Source: Ramlibacter pinisoli
GTDB taxonomy: Bacteria; Pseudomonadota; Gammaproteobacteria; Burkholderiales; Burkholderiaceae_C
Length of the DNA stretch: 64,000 nt
Assembly (NCBI RefSeq): GCF_009758015.1
Contig: NZ_WSEL01000006.1
Location: 127,385-191,384 of the forward strand
Direction of reading: 5' to 3'
The position numbers and the translations under genes were made by a program. Below, piece after piece: positions 42,957 to 51,658 of the stretch (its first letter is position 1; each line of letters begins with the position of its first letter). The notes under the pieces are model-generated. The model was not told where the DNA came from and ran no database searches. It saw only the letters and a program-made list of their open reading frames with translations.

Positions 42957-43952
42957 ATGAGTTCCACCCCCGTCGTGCGCGAGGCGCAGACCGCCGCCAC
43001 CTACGATGCCAGCGCCAAGCAGAAGGCCGCGGCCAAGCTCTCGCGCATCCCGGTCAAGGTGGAAGCGGCCGAGGTGCTCAAGAAGCCCGACTGGATCCGC
43101 GTGCGGGCCGGCTCGCCCACCACCCGCTTCTACGAGATCAAGCAGATCCTGCGCGAGAGCAACCTGCACACCGTGTGCGAGGAAGCGTCCTGCCCCAACA
43201 TCGGCGAGTGCTTCGGCAAGGGCACGGCCACCTTCATGATCATGGGTGACAAGTGCACCCGCCGCTGCCCTTTCTGCGACGTCGGCCACGGCCGCCCCGA
43301 CCCGCTCGATCCGCTCGAGCCGGAGAACCTGGCGCGCACCATCGCGAAGCTCCAGCTCAAGTACGTGGTCATCACCAGCGTCGACCGTGACGACCTGCGC
43401 GATGGCGGCAGCCAGCATTTCGTCGACTGCATCCGCACCACCCGCGCGCTGTCGCCGGCCACCACCATCGAGATCCTGGTGCCCGACTTCCGCGGCCGCG
43501 ACGACCGCGCGCTGGAGATCCTGAAGGCCGCGCCGCCGGACGTGATGAACCACAACCTGGAGACCATCCCGCGCCTGTACAAGGAAGCGCGCCCGGGCTC
43601 CGACTACCAGTTCAGCCTGAACCTGCTGAAGAAGTTCAAGGCGCTGTTCCCCCAGATCCCGACCAAGAGCGGCCTGATGGTCGGCCTGGGCGAGACCGAC
43701 GACGAGATCCTGGACGTCATGCGCGACATGCGCGCGCACGGCATCGACATGCTCACCATCGGCCAGTACCTCGCCCCCACCAGCTCCCACCTGCCGGTGC
43801 GGCGCTATGTGCACCCGGACACCTTCAAGATGTTCGAGGCCCGCGCCTACGAGATGGGCTTCAGCCACGCCGCGGTCGGTGCCATGGTGCGCTCCAGCTA
43901 CCACGCCGACCAGCAGGCCCACGCCGCCGGCGTGGCCAGCGCCGCCGCCTGA
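42957..43952 (+). CDS. lipA: Lipoyl synthase LipA
   Basis: Radical SAM enzyme inserting two sulfurs into protein-bound octanoate, 331 residues. The auxiliary cluster motif [12 protein letters not shown] and the radical SAM motif CTRRCPFC are intact. The C-terminal Ser that caps the auxiliary cluster fits RSSYHAD. GAGAGGATTGC precedes the ATG. Confidence 0.98.
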   Translation: MSSTPVVREAQTAATYDASAKQKAAAKLSRIPVKVEAAEVLKKPDWIRVRAGSPTTRFYEIKQILRESNLHTVCEEASCPNIGECFGKGTATFMIMGDKCTRRCPFCDVGHGRPDPLDPLEPENLARTIAKLQLKYVVITSVDRDDLRDGGSQHFVDCIRTTRALSPATTIEILVPDFRGRDDRALEILKAAPPDVMNHNLETIPRLYKEARPGSDYQFSLNLLKKFKALFPQIPTKSGLMVGLGETDDEILDVMRDMRAHGIDMLTIGQYLAPTSSHLPVRRYVHPDTFKMFEARAYEMGFSHAAVGAMVRSSYHADQQAHAAGVASAAA

Positions 43953-43957
43953 AGGCC

Positions 43958-44638
43958 ATGGCCGGCGCGGGCGAGGGCCTGTCGCTGCGCCGCTACGGCG
44001 CTGCCCCCGGCAGCCACGCGCACGAGCACTTCCAGGTCCTGGTCGGCCTGCAGGGCGTGCTCGACCTCGAGGTCGAGGGCCGCGGCCGGCGCATCGGCCC
44101 CGGCGACGGCCTGCTGGTCGCGCCCGGCGACCGCCACGATTTCGAATCGGCCGCCGGCAGCGAATGCCTGGTGCTCGACACCCGGGTCGACCTCTGGTCG
44201 CTGTGCGGCGCCGCCCCGCGCGAGCCGGCCCAGGTCGGCGCCCTGGCCCGCTACCTCGCGCAGTCGCTGCTGCGGCAGCAGCCGCTGGCGGTCCTGCACG
44301 GCCCCGGCCTGCTGCTGGAGGCCTGGGGTCCCGGCGCCGCCGCCCGGCGACCGCGCCGGCGCATCGACTGGCCGGCGCTGCAGGCCTGGGCCCAGGCCCG
44401 GCTGGAGCAGCCGCTGGCAGTGGCCGACCTGGCCGCGCGCGTGAACCTCAGTCCCAGCCAGTTCGCCTTGCGCTGCCACGAGGCGCACGGCCTGTCGGCG
44501 ATGCAGTGGGTGCGCCAGCAGCGGCTGGCCCGCGCGCGCCAGTTGCGCGCCCTCGGCGTGCCGGTGGCGCAGGTCGCCCGCCGCACCGGTTACCGCTCGC
44601 CCTCGGCCCTGACCGCCGCCCTGCGCCGCGCCTCCTGA
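43958..44638 (+). CDS. AraC-family transcriptional regulator
   Basis: 226 residues. An N-terminal cupin-like half (HEHFQVLVGLQGVLDLEVEG and GLLVAPGDRHDFE) precedes a C-terminal AraC domain with two helix-turn-helix units (AVADLAARVNLSPSQFALRC and PVAQVARRTGYRSPSALTAA). Starts 5 nt after lipA but is unlikely to be functionally tied to it. The next gene, an EamA exporter, is 61 bp downstream on the same strand and is preceded by a 21-bp direct repeat that suits an AraC-type site. Confidence 0.88.
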   Translation: MAGAGEGLSLRRYGAAPGSHAHEHFQVLVGLQGVLDLEVEGRGRRIGPGDGLLVAPGDRHDFESAAGSECLVLDTRVDLWSLCGAAPREPAQVGALARYLAQSLLRQQPLAVLHGPGLLLEAWGPGAAARRPRRRIDWPALQAWAQARLEQPLAVADLAARVNLSPSQFALRCHEAHGLSAMQWVRQQRLARARQLRALGVPVAQVARRTGYRSPSALTAALRRAS

Positions 44639-44640
44639 CC

Positions 44641-44682
44641 GGTGGCACGCGACGATGCACCGGCGCCGTGCGACGACGCCAC
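44641..44682 (+). promoter_or_regulatory. Tandem 21-bp imperfect direct repeat, candidate AraC-type operator
   Basis: Positions 44641-44661 and 44662-44682 match at 15 of 21 positions, with GCGACGA shared at 44649 and 44670. A 21-bp period puts both half-sites on the same helix face, as in AraC-family operators. It occupies the gap between the regulator stop and the exporter start. Confidence 0.45.
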
Positions 44683-44699
44683 CGCCTAAGCTGGTCGCC

Positions 44700-45557
44700 A
44701 TGCACGCCAACCTCCACGCACTCGGCGCCATCGCGCTCTGGGCCGGCCTGGCCTCGCTGGGCCTGGCCCTGCGCCATGTGCCGCCGTTCCTGCTGACCGG
44801 CATCGCGCTGGTGATCGGCAGCGTGCCGGCCTGGCCGCTGTGGCGCCAGTGGCGGGTCCCGGGGTCCACGCTGGCCCTGGGCGTCTGCGGCCTGTTCGGC
44901 TACCACCTGCTGCTGTTCCTCGCGCTGCGCCTGGCCCCGCCGGTGGAAGCCAACCTCGTCAACTACCTGTGGCCGCTCTTGATCGTGGTACTGGCACCGC
45001 TGTTCCTGCCCGGCCTGCGCCTGCGCCCGGCGCATGTGGTCGGGGCCGCGCTCGGGTTCGCGGGCGCGGCGGTCGCCATCCTGGGCGGCCGCACCGGCAG
45101 CGGCAGCACCAGCTGGTCGTGGGGCTACCTGCCGGCACTCGGGGCGGCGGTCCTGTGGGCCAGTTACTCGCTCCTGACCAAACGCGTGGCCCGCTTCCCG
45201 ACCGCCGCGATCGGCCTGTTCGGGCTGGTCTCCGGCCTGCTGGCACTGGGCTGCCACCTGCTGCTGGAACCGGCCGTCGCGCTGACGGGAACCGACTGGA
45301 TGCTGCTCGCGGCCATCGGCCTGGGCCCGCTGGGTGCCGCCTTCTTCCTCTGGGACCGGGCGCTCAAGGACGGTGACGCGCGCCACATCGGCGTGCTGAG
45401 CTACATCACGCCACTGGCCTCCACCGCCTTGCTGTTGCTGGTGAGCGGCCGCGGCTGGAGCTGGAGCATCGGCCTGGCCGCCCTGCTGATCGTCGGCGGC
45501 GCCGTACTGGGCACCCGCAGCCGCGACACGCGCGAAGTCAGTCCCAGCTCGGCGTGA
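44700..45557 (+). CDS. EamA-family (DMT) transporter, YddG-like
   Basis: 285 residues with ten predicted membrane helices in two EamA repeats. The segment EANLVNYLWPLLIVVLAPLF resembles YddG-type aromatic amino acid exporters, but the substrate is not certain. ATG 44700 chosen as it begins the first helix; an earlier ATG adds a basic tail that runs through the direct repeat. Its 3' end overlaps the converging aldose epimerase gene by 20 bp. Confidence 0.88.
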   Translation: MHANLHALGAIALWAGLASLGLALRHVPPFLLTGIALVIGSVPAWPLWRQWRVPGSTLALGVCGLFGYHLLLFLALRLAPPVEANLVNYLWPLLIVVLAPLFLPGLRLRPAHVVGAALGFAGAAVAILGGRTGSGSTSWSWGYLPALGAAVLWASYSLLTKRVARFPTAAIGLFGLVSGLLALGCHLLLEPAVALTGTDWMLLAAIGLGPLGAAFFLWDRALKDGDARHIGVLSYITPLASTALLLLVSGRGWSWSIGLAALLIVGGAVLGTRSRDTREVSPSSA

Positions 45558-46515
45558 GGCGCCAGCGCGCCTCCAGCGTCTGGCCGGGCGCGAGCCGGCT
45601 GCCGCCCAGATCCTCCGCCGGATACTGACCAGCCAGGTTGAGCCAGTCCGTGCACTGGCTCACCGGCTCGGCGCAGAAGAATTCGTAGCCGCGCTGGCAG
45701 TACAGGACGAAGCGGTCCAGCGGCGGCTCGGCCTGCAGCACCAGGCGGCGAGCGGGTCCCTGGGCGTCGGCCGGCCAGTCGATGCGGGCGGTGCGCGACC
45801 AGCCGGTGAAGTTGTTGTCGGTGTGCAGGTCGGCCAGCAGCGCGCCCTGGCGCAGCTGGCGCACCACGTCGGTCTCGGCCAAGCCGGTGGGCATCACCTC
45901 GTCGTCGGTCTCCCACATGGCGCGCGTGGTCGTCGTCAGGCGGGTGCCGGGCTCGTGCAGGAAATAGGGGTGGTGGCCGATGCCGGCCGGCATCGCCACG
46001 CTGTCCCGGTTGGTGACCGCGATCACCACCTCGAGCGCGTGCGGCTGCAGCCGGTAGGTCTGCTGTGCGGCGAAGTGCCACGGCCAGGCCGGGCCGGCCT
46101 CGACCTCCAGCGTGAGCACGGCCTCGCCCGGGCCGCCCGACTGCAGGGTCCAGGCCCGCTGCCAGCCGATGCCGTGCAGCGCATGCGGCGAATCCTCGGC
46201 CGGGTGGTTGGGCGGGAAACGGATCTCGCGGCCCTCGAAGCTGGCGCGGCCATTGCGGATCCGGTTGCAGAACGGCACCAGCGGGAAGCTCGCCATCGCC
46301 AGCGGATGCCGCTGGGCCAGGCCCTCGTCCGATGCCGGTCGCAACCAGTGCAGCACACGCTCGTGCCCGCCCTCGCGCCAGACGCGGGAGAAGGCAGCGA
46401 TCGAGCCGCCGACCGCCGGTGCCAGCGCCAGCCGCAGGTCGCCCGCAGCCAGGTGGAGCAGCTGGTCGCGCGCCGGCACGGCGGGATCGGGGCGGTGGAG
46501 CAAGTCGGTGGTCAC
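45538..46515 (-). CDS. Aldose 1-epimerase family protein
   Basis: 325 residues, beta-sandwich mutarotase fold. Sequence marks: PFCNRIRNGRASFEG, the His in PHALHGIGWQ, the second His pair in GIGHHPYF and the acidic segment near the end (AEPVSQCTDWLN) expected to hold the catalytic Glu. It would interconvert sugar anomers; the specific sugar is unknown. Divergent from the class A PBP gene across 164 bp. Confidence 0.88.
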   Translation of the reverse strand: MTTDLLHRPDPAVPARDQLLHLAAGDLRLALAPAVGGSIAAFSRVWREGGHERVLHWLRPASDEGLAQRHPLAMASFPLVPFCNRIRNGRASFEGREIRFPPNHPAEDSPHALHGIGWQRAWTLQSGGPGEAVLTLEVEAGPAWPWHFAAQQTYRLQPHALEVVIAVTNRDSVAMPAGIGHHPYFLHEPGTRLTTTTRAMWETDDEVMPTGLAETDVVRQLRQGALLADLHTDNNFTGWSRTARIDWPADAQGPARRLVLQAEPPLDRFVLYCQRGYEFFCAEPVSQCTDWLNLAGQYPAEDLGGSRLAPGQTLEARWRLTPSWD

Positions 46516-46679
46516 GCGCCATTGTTCGCGCCCCCGTGCCTCCCACCAAGCCCAGCAGGACTCGCGGCGCGTCCCCGCCCTTCATCGCGTGACATCTGTC
46601 GCTGCCGCGGGCTGGTGCCCGCGTCCTACACCGGGCCCGGACACGCCGGTCCTAGAGTCCCAGCAGCCTGATCCCGACC

Positions 46680-49112
46680 ATGAGCAGCAGCACCCCGGAC
46701 CGCGCCGCCTCCCGCCTTGCCGGCCTGGCGCGACGCACCGGCCGCGGCCTGCGCCGCCATCCGTGGCTGCTGCTCGGCGTGCTGCTGCTGGCGGCCGCCG
46801 GCATCGCCACCGCGATGGCGCTGTCGTATGTCACCTCCCTGATCCCGCTCACGCCGGGCATCGGCGACCTGCGCAAGGTGCAGGCCGAGCAGCCGGGCGT
46901 GATCCTCACCGCCGACGGCCAGCCGCTCGCGGTGCTGCGGCGCGCCAACCGCCAGTGGGTGCCGTTGGCCGAGATCTCGCCGCACGTGCTGGACGCGCTG
47001 CTGGCAACCGAGGACCAGCGCTTCTACGCACACCACGGGGTCGACCTGCGGCGCACGGCAGCGGCGGCCCTGCACACCGCGCGCGGCCGCCTGCAGGGCG
47101 GCTCGACCATCACGCAGCAGCTGGCACGCAACCTGTTCCCGGAGGAGATCGGCCGCGCGCCCACCGTGGAGCGCAAGATCAAGGAGGCGATCACGGCGCT
47201 GCGCATCGAGCAGGTGTACGGCAAGGACGAGATCCTGGAGATCTACCTGAACACGGTGCCGTTCCTCTACAACGCCTGGGGGATCGAGATGGCCGCCCGC
47301 ACCTACTTCGACAAGGCGGCGCGCGAGCTCGACGTGCTGGAAAGCGCCACCCTGGTGGGCATGCTCAAGGGCACGAGCTACTACAACCCGGTCACCAACC
47401 CGCGCCGCGCCCTGCAGCGCCGCAACATCGTGCTGGCGCAGCTGGATCGGCAGGGCAAGCTGCAGGGCGCCGACCTGGCGGCACTGCAGCAATCGCCGCT
47501 GCGGCTCGACTTCGAACGCCAGGACGAGCCGCCCGGCCCGGCGCCGCACCTGTCCGTGCAGCTGCGCCGCTGGCTGATCGAGTGGGCCGAGCGCCATGGC
47601 CGCGACGCCTACGCCGACGGACTGGTGGTGCGCACCACGATCGACGCCCGCGCCCAGGCACTGGCCGTCGAGGCCGTGGACCGGCAGGCGGCGCGGCTGC
47701 AGAAGCTGGCCGATGCGCAATGGAACGGCCGCACCGGCTGGCGGTCCCGCGCCGACCTGGTGGCGCAGTTCATCCGCGAGAGCGCGCAGTTCCAGGCCGC
47801 GCGCGCCCACGGCCTGTCGGAGCAGGAGGCGATCGAGCGGCTGCGCGCCGATGCCGATTTCATGCAGGCGCTGCGCGAGGACAAGACGCGGCTGCAGGCC
47901 GGCTTCGTCGCCATCGAGCCGGGCACCGGCTACGTGCGCGCCTGGGTGGGCAGCCGCGACTTCGCCCTGGACCAGTTCGACCACGTCCAGCAGGCCCGCC
48001 GCCAGCCCGGGTCCACCTTCAAGCCGTTCGTCTACGGGGCTGCCTTCGAGCAGGGCGCGCGGCCCGACGACCGCCTACTGGACCAGGCGGTCGAGATCCA
48101 GGTCGGCACCAGCGAGGTCTGGCGTCCCAGCGACATGGGCCAGCCGAGCGGCGAAGCCATGACCCTGAGCGACGCCCTGGCCTTCTCGCGCAATACCGTG
48201 ACCGCGCAGCTGACGCGGCTGATCGGGCCGGACCGGGTGGCGCTGGTGGCGCGCAGCCTCGGGGTGCGCGACAGCCGGCTCGACCCGGTGCTCTCGCTCG
48301 GCCTCGGGACCAGCCCGGTCACCCTGCGCGAAATGGTCACGGCCTACGCCAGCATTGCCAACAACGGCCAGTACGTGCCGCCGCTGGTGGTGCTGCGGGT
48401 CGAGGACCGGGACGGCAAGCTGCTGGAGGCGTTCGAGCCCGCCGCGCCCGAGCAGGCGCTGCTGCCGGCGGCCAACGGCATCCTGCTGGACGCCATGCGC
48501 GGAGTGGTCGACCGCGGCACCGGCGCCGCCATCCGGTCGCGCCACGGCCTCAAGGGCGACCTGGCCGGCAAGACCGGGACCACGCAGGAGAACACCGACG
48601 GCTGGTTCATCCTGGCGCACCCGCGCCTGGTGGCCGGCGCCTGGGTCGGCTACAACGACAGCCGCCTCACCATGCAGGACGCCTGGGGCCAGGGCGCGCG
48701 CAGCGCCCTGCCGATGGTGGGCGACTTCTTCCAGCAGGCCCTGAAGGCCCGGCTGCTGGATGCCAAGGCCCGGTTCCCGAAGGCGCCCGAACCGTCGGCC
48801 ATGGAGCCGGCCAACAGCTGGTGGGGCGCGCTGCTGACGCCGCCGCGCAGCGATCCGCTGGTCGTCGATCCGGGTTCCGGCGCGCCGCTGGACGTGCAGG
48901 CCCTGCCGGCGCCCGACGCCGCGTTCCTGCCGGTGCAGCGGGCGGTGGTGGTGGCACCGCCGCGGTCGCCGGCGGCGCCCGATCCCGACACCCGCGGCAT
49001 GGGCGCGCCGCCGGCGCTGCCGATCGAGCGTGCCATCGTGGTGGCGCCGCCGCGGGGAGAAGCCGCTGTCGTGCCGGCCATGCCGGCGGTGGTGGCCCCG
49101 CCGGGCTGGTGA
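46680..49112 (+). CDS. Bifunctional class A penicillin-binding protein (PBP1 type)
   Basis: 810 residues. One membrane helix (about 27-50), a GT51 glycosyltransferase domain with catalytic Glu111 in EDQRFYAHHG and GGSTITQQLARN, then a transpeptidase domain with nucleophile Ser445 (GSTFKPF), SRN and Lys631 (KTGTT). It polymerises and cross-links peptidoglycan. A Pro/Ala-rich tail of about 100 residues contains a repeated segment (ERAIVVAPPR and QRAVVVAPPR). It resembles PBP1A/1C families without the PBP1C C-terminal domain. Stops directly against ptsI at TGATCA. Confidence 0.93.
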   Translation: MSSSTPDRAASRLAGLARRTGRGLRRHPWLLLGVLLLAAAGIATAMALSYVTSLIPLTPGIGDLRKVQAEQPGVILTADGQPLAVLRRANRQWVPLAEISPHVLDALLATEDQRFYAHHGVDLRRTAAAALHTARGRLQGGSTITQQLARNLFPEEIGRAPTVERKIKEAITALRIEQVYGKDEILEIYLNTVPFLYNAWGIEMAARTYFDKAARELDVLESATLVGMLKGTSYYNPVTNPRRALQRRNIVLAQLDRQGKLQGADLAALQQSPLRLDFERQDEPPGPAPHLSVQLRRWLIEWAERHGRDAYADGLVVRTTIDARAQALAVEAVDRQAARLQKLADAQWNGRTGWRSRADLVAQFIRESAQFQAARAHGLSEQEAIERLRADADFMQALREDKTRLQAGFVAIEPGTGYVRAWVGSRDFALDQFDHVQQARRQPGSTFKPFVYGAAFEQGARPDDRLLDQAVEIQVGTSEVWRPSDMGQPSGEAMTLSDALAFSRNTVTAQLTRLIGPDRVALVARSLGVRDSRLDPVLSLGLGTSPVTLREMVTAYASIANNGQYVPPLVVLRVEDRDGKLLEAFEPAAPEQALLPAANGILLDAMRGVVDRGTGAAIRSRHGLKGDLAGKTGTTQENTDGWFILAHPRLVAGAWVGYNDSRLTMQDAWGQGARSALPMVGDFFQQALKARLLDAKARFPKAPEPSAMEPANSWWGALLTPPRSDPLVVDPGSGAPLDVQALPAPDAAFLPVQRAVVVAPPRSPAAPDPDTRGMGAPPALPIERAIVVAPPRGEAAVVPAMPAVVAPPGW

Positions 49113-50870
49113 TCAGCCCAGCAGCTGGGCCGGCTCCTCGGCGGCGAGCACCTCCTGCGCCCAGCCGGCCAGGCGCTGGGCGTCGGCCCGCAGCACTTCC
49201 TGCTTGACGGCCAGGATCTGCGCCGGGTGCATCGAGAAGCAGCGCAGCCCGAGGCCCAGCAGCAGGCGGGTGAACGTGGTGTCGCCGGCCATCTCGCCGC
49301 ACACGCTGACGCCCTTGCCCTGCGCGTTGCATTCGGCGATGGTGCGCGCGACCAGCTGCAGCACGGCCGGGTGCAGCGGGTCGTACAGGTGGGCCACCGA
49401 CTCGTCGGCGCGGTCGATCGCCAGCGTGTACTGGATCAGGTCGTTGGTGCCGATCGACAGGAAGTCGAAATAGCGCAGGAAGGTGCGCAGCGTCAGGGCG
49501 GCCGCCGGGATCTCGATCATGGCGCCGAGCGCGACCGGGCCGTAGGGCACGCCGCGCGCGTCGAGCTCGGCGCGCGCGATGTCCAGCAGCGACAGCATCT
49601 GGCGGATCTCGCTGCCGTGGGCCAGCATCGGGATCAGCAGGTTGACCTTGCCGTGCGCCGCCGCCCGCAGGATGGCGCGCAGCTGGGTGAGGAACATGGC
49701 CGGATCGGCCAGGCTCCAGCGGATGGCGCGCAGGCCCAGCGCCGGGTTCAGGTGGGCCGCGTCGCGGTGCCCGTCGTCGAGCCACTTGTCGGCCCCGACG
49801 TCGATGGTGCGGATGGTGACCGGCAGGCCCTGCATGCCGTCGATGGCGCGGCGGTAGGCGCCGTACTGCTCGTCCTCGCCCGGCAGGTCGCCCTTGCGGC
49901 CCATGAACAGGAACTCGCTGCGGAACAGGCCCACGCCCACCGCGCCGGCCGCGACCGCCGCGGCCGCGTCCTCGGGCATCTCGATGTTGGCCAGCAGCTC
50001 GATCTTCTGGCCGTCCAGGGTGATCGCCGGCGTGTGGCGCAGGCGCGCCAGCCGGCCGCGCTCGAGTTCGGCCTGGCGCTGCTTGAAGCCGTACTCGGCC
50101 AGGATGATGGGCGAGGGGTCGACGATCATCACGCCGTCGTCGCCGTCGATGATGACCCAGTCGTCCTGGCGCACCAGCTGGCTGGCGCTGCGCGCCCCAA
50201 CCACCGCCGGGATGTCCATGCTGCGCGCCACGATCGCCGTGTGCGAGGTCTTGCCGCCGACGTCAGTGGCGAAGCCGGCGAACACGCTCTGCTTGAACTG
50301 CAGCATGTCGGCCGGCGACAGGTCGTGCGCGATCAGCACCAGCGGCACGTCGACGCTGTCGTCGGCCAGCAGCAGGTCCTGCTGGCGCGGGCCGCGGCGC
50401 GCGGGCGGCGCCACCGGCGTGGCCACCCCCTTCATGTAGCGCAGGATGCGCTCGGCCACCTGCTCGAGGTCGGCCTTGCGCTCGCGCAGGTACTCGTCCT
50501 CCATTTCGTCGAACTGGCGCGACAGCTGCTCGAGCTGGGTGGTCAGCGCCCATTCGGCGTTGTAGAGGCGCTCGCGGATCCAGGACTTCACGCCCTCGAT
50601 CAGGTCCTCGTCCTGCAGCAGCATCAGGTGCACGTCGAGCAGCGCCGACAACTCGTGCGGGGCCTCCTTGCCCATCCCGACGATGGTGTGCTGCAGACGG
50701 TGGATCTCGTCGATGACCGCGTTGCGGCCGGCGCGCACGCGCTCGATCTCGGCCTCGACCTGGTCGGGCGACACGAAGTAGTGCGCCACGTCGACGCGGC
50801 TGGCCATCAGCACCGCACGCCCGATGGCGATGCCGCGGGCGACGGGAAGGCCGTGGATGGAGAAGGTCAT
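49113..50870 (-). CDS. ptsI: Phosphotransferase system enzyme I
   Basis: Transfers phosphate from PEP to HPr. 585 residues. The phosphorylated His210 is in GGKTSHTAIVARSMDIPAVVG-type context, and the PEP-binding C-terminal barrel has FLSIGTNDLIQYTL and the Cys of SVCGEMAGD. Last gene of the lipoprotein-MFS-EIIA-HPr-EI unit. 94 bp separate it from ptsH, unusually long here, and hold a folded repeat-like element. Confidence 0.97.
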   Translation of the reverse strand: MTFSIHGLPVARGIAIGRAVLMASRVDVAHYFVSPDQVEAEIERVRAGRNAVIDEIHRLQHTIVGMGKEAPHELSALLDVHLMLLQDEDLIEGVKSWIRERLYNAEWALTTQLEQLSRQFDEMEDEYLRERKADLEQVAERILRYMKGVATPVAPPARRGPRQQDLLLADDSVDVPLVLIAHDLSPADMLQFKQSVFAGFATDVGGKTSHTAIVARSMDIPAVVGARSASQLVRQDDWVIIDGDDGVMIVDPSPIILAEYGFKQRQAELERGRLARLRHTPAITLDGQKIELLANIEMPEDAAAAVAAGAVGVGLFRSEFLFMGRKGDLPGEDEQYGAYRRAIDGMQGLPVTIRTIDVGADKWLDDGHRDAAHLNPALGLRAIRWSLADPAMFLTQLRAILRAAAHGKVNLLIPMLAHGSEIRQMLSLLDIARAELDARGVPYGPVALGAMIEIPAAALTLRTFLRYFDFLSIGTNDLIQYTLAIDRADESVAHLYDPLHPAVLQLVARTIAECNAQGKGVSVCGEMAGDTTFTRLLLGLGLRCFSMHPAQILAVKQEVLRADAQRLAGWAQEVLAAEEPAQLLG

Positions 50871-50891
50871 GGGCGCTGTTCCGCCGCACGG

Positions 50892-50960
50892 CCGCCCGAA
50901 GGCGGAACACGGCCCCCTCGGGGGGCAGCGAAGGACACGCGGTGCCGGAGCGTGGGGGCC
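50892..50960. repeat. Folded intergenic repeat-like element between ptsH and ptsI
   Basis: Three stem-loops in 69 bp: CCGCC-CGAA-GGCGG (50892-50905), GCCCCC-TCG-GGGGGC (50912-50926) and CACGC/GCGTG (50936-50954). GGCCCCC at 50911 and GGGGGCC at 50954 can also close the whole element. The pattern, including GGGGGGCAGCGAAGG, resembles dispersed intergenic repeats I recall in Comamonadaceae genomes. Only one copy is in this window. Confidence 0.55.
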
Positions 50961-50964
50961 ATGG

Positions 50965-51234
50965 TCATTCGCCTTCGCCGAACTTGTCGGCGATGAGGGC
51001 CAGCAACGCTGCCATCGCCTCCTGCTCGCGCTCGCCGTCGGTCTCGAGCACCACCTCGCTGCCGATGCCGGCGGCCAGCATCATCACGCCCATGATGCTC
51101 TTGGCGTTGACGCGCCGCTCGCCGCGCGCCAGCCAGACGTCGCACGGGTAGCTCGCCGCCAGCTTGGTCAGCTTGGCCGACGCGCGGGCGTGCAGGCCCA
51201 GCTTATTGCTGATGGTCGTGGTCGTCTGGATCAT
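50965..51234 (-). CDS. ptsH: Phosphocarrier protein HPr
   Basis: 89 residues. His15 (LGLHARAS) accepts phosphate from enzyme I, and Ser46 (AKSIMGVMML) is the expected HPr-kinase site. Start codon lies 32 nt inside the 3' end of the EIIA gene. No sugar-specific EIIBC is encoded nearby, so the relay is probably regulatory. Confidence 0.97.
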   Translation of the reverse strand: MIQTTTTISNKLGLHARASAKLTKLAASYPCDVWLARGERRVNAKSIMGVMMLAAGIGSEVVLETDGEREQEAMAALLALIADKFGEGE

Positions 51235-51658
51235 GGTTGCGGCGAGGCTGGTTCTGCGGTGCGGTGATGGCCACCTGCATCACGCCCTGGGTGCCGCCCA
51301 CGACGGCGCGCGCCACCAGGGCGTCGAGGGTCTCGTGGCGGTAGCTGACGCTGCGCAGCAGCATGGGCAGGTTGACGCCGGTGATCAGGCGCGAGCTCAC
51401 GCCGTCGACGAGCTTCTGCGCCACGTTGCTCGGCGTCGCGCCGAAGATGTCGGTGAGCACCAGCACGCCCTTGACCTGCGGCGGCCGCGCCAGCTGCTGC
51501 ATGGCGATGCGGGCGGTGGCCAGCGTTTCCTCCGGCGAGAGGTTCGGCTGGACGTCGATCGCGGCCACGGCCGCGTCGCAGTCCGGGAAGACGTGCAGCG
51601 CGCACTGGCGCAGGGCGTGCGCCAGCGGGGCATGGGCGATGAGCAGGATCGCGTTCAT
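51203..51658 (-). CDS. PTS EIIA component, mannose family
   Basis: 151 residues, EIIA(Man) fold. The phosphorylation site is His9 in LLIAHAPLA, and the VLTDIFGATPSNVA segment is the family signature. The C-terminal tail (PRRNHDPDDHDHQQ) is encoded in the 32-nt overlap with ptsH and is probably not structural. With no EIIB or EIIC it likely serves as a phosphorylation-state signal. Overlaps the MFS stop by 4 nt. Confidence 0.94.
   Translation of the reverse strand: MNAILLIAHAPLAHALRQCALHVFPDCDAAVAAIDVQPNLSPEETLATARIAMQQLARPPQVKGVLVLTDIFGATPSNVAQKLVDGVSSRLITGVNLPMLLRSVSYRHETLDALVARAVVGGTQGVMQVAITAPQNQPRRNHDPDDHDHQQ

Noticed and set aside
46112..49207. 1031-codon frame over the class A PBP gene
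   Set aside because: Shifted frame of the PBP gene, low-complexity Arg/Pro/Gly product, no motifs.
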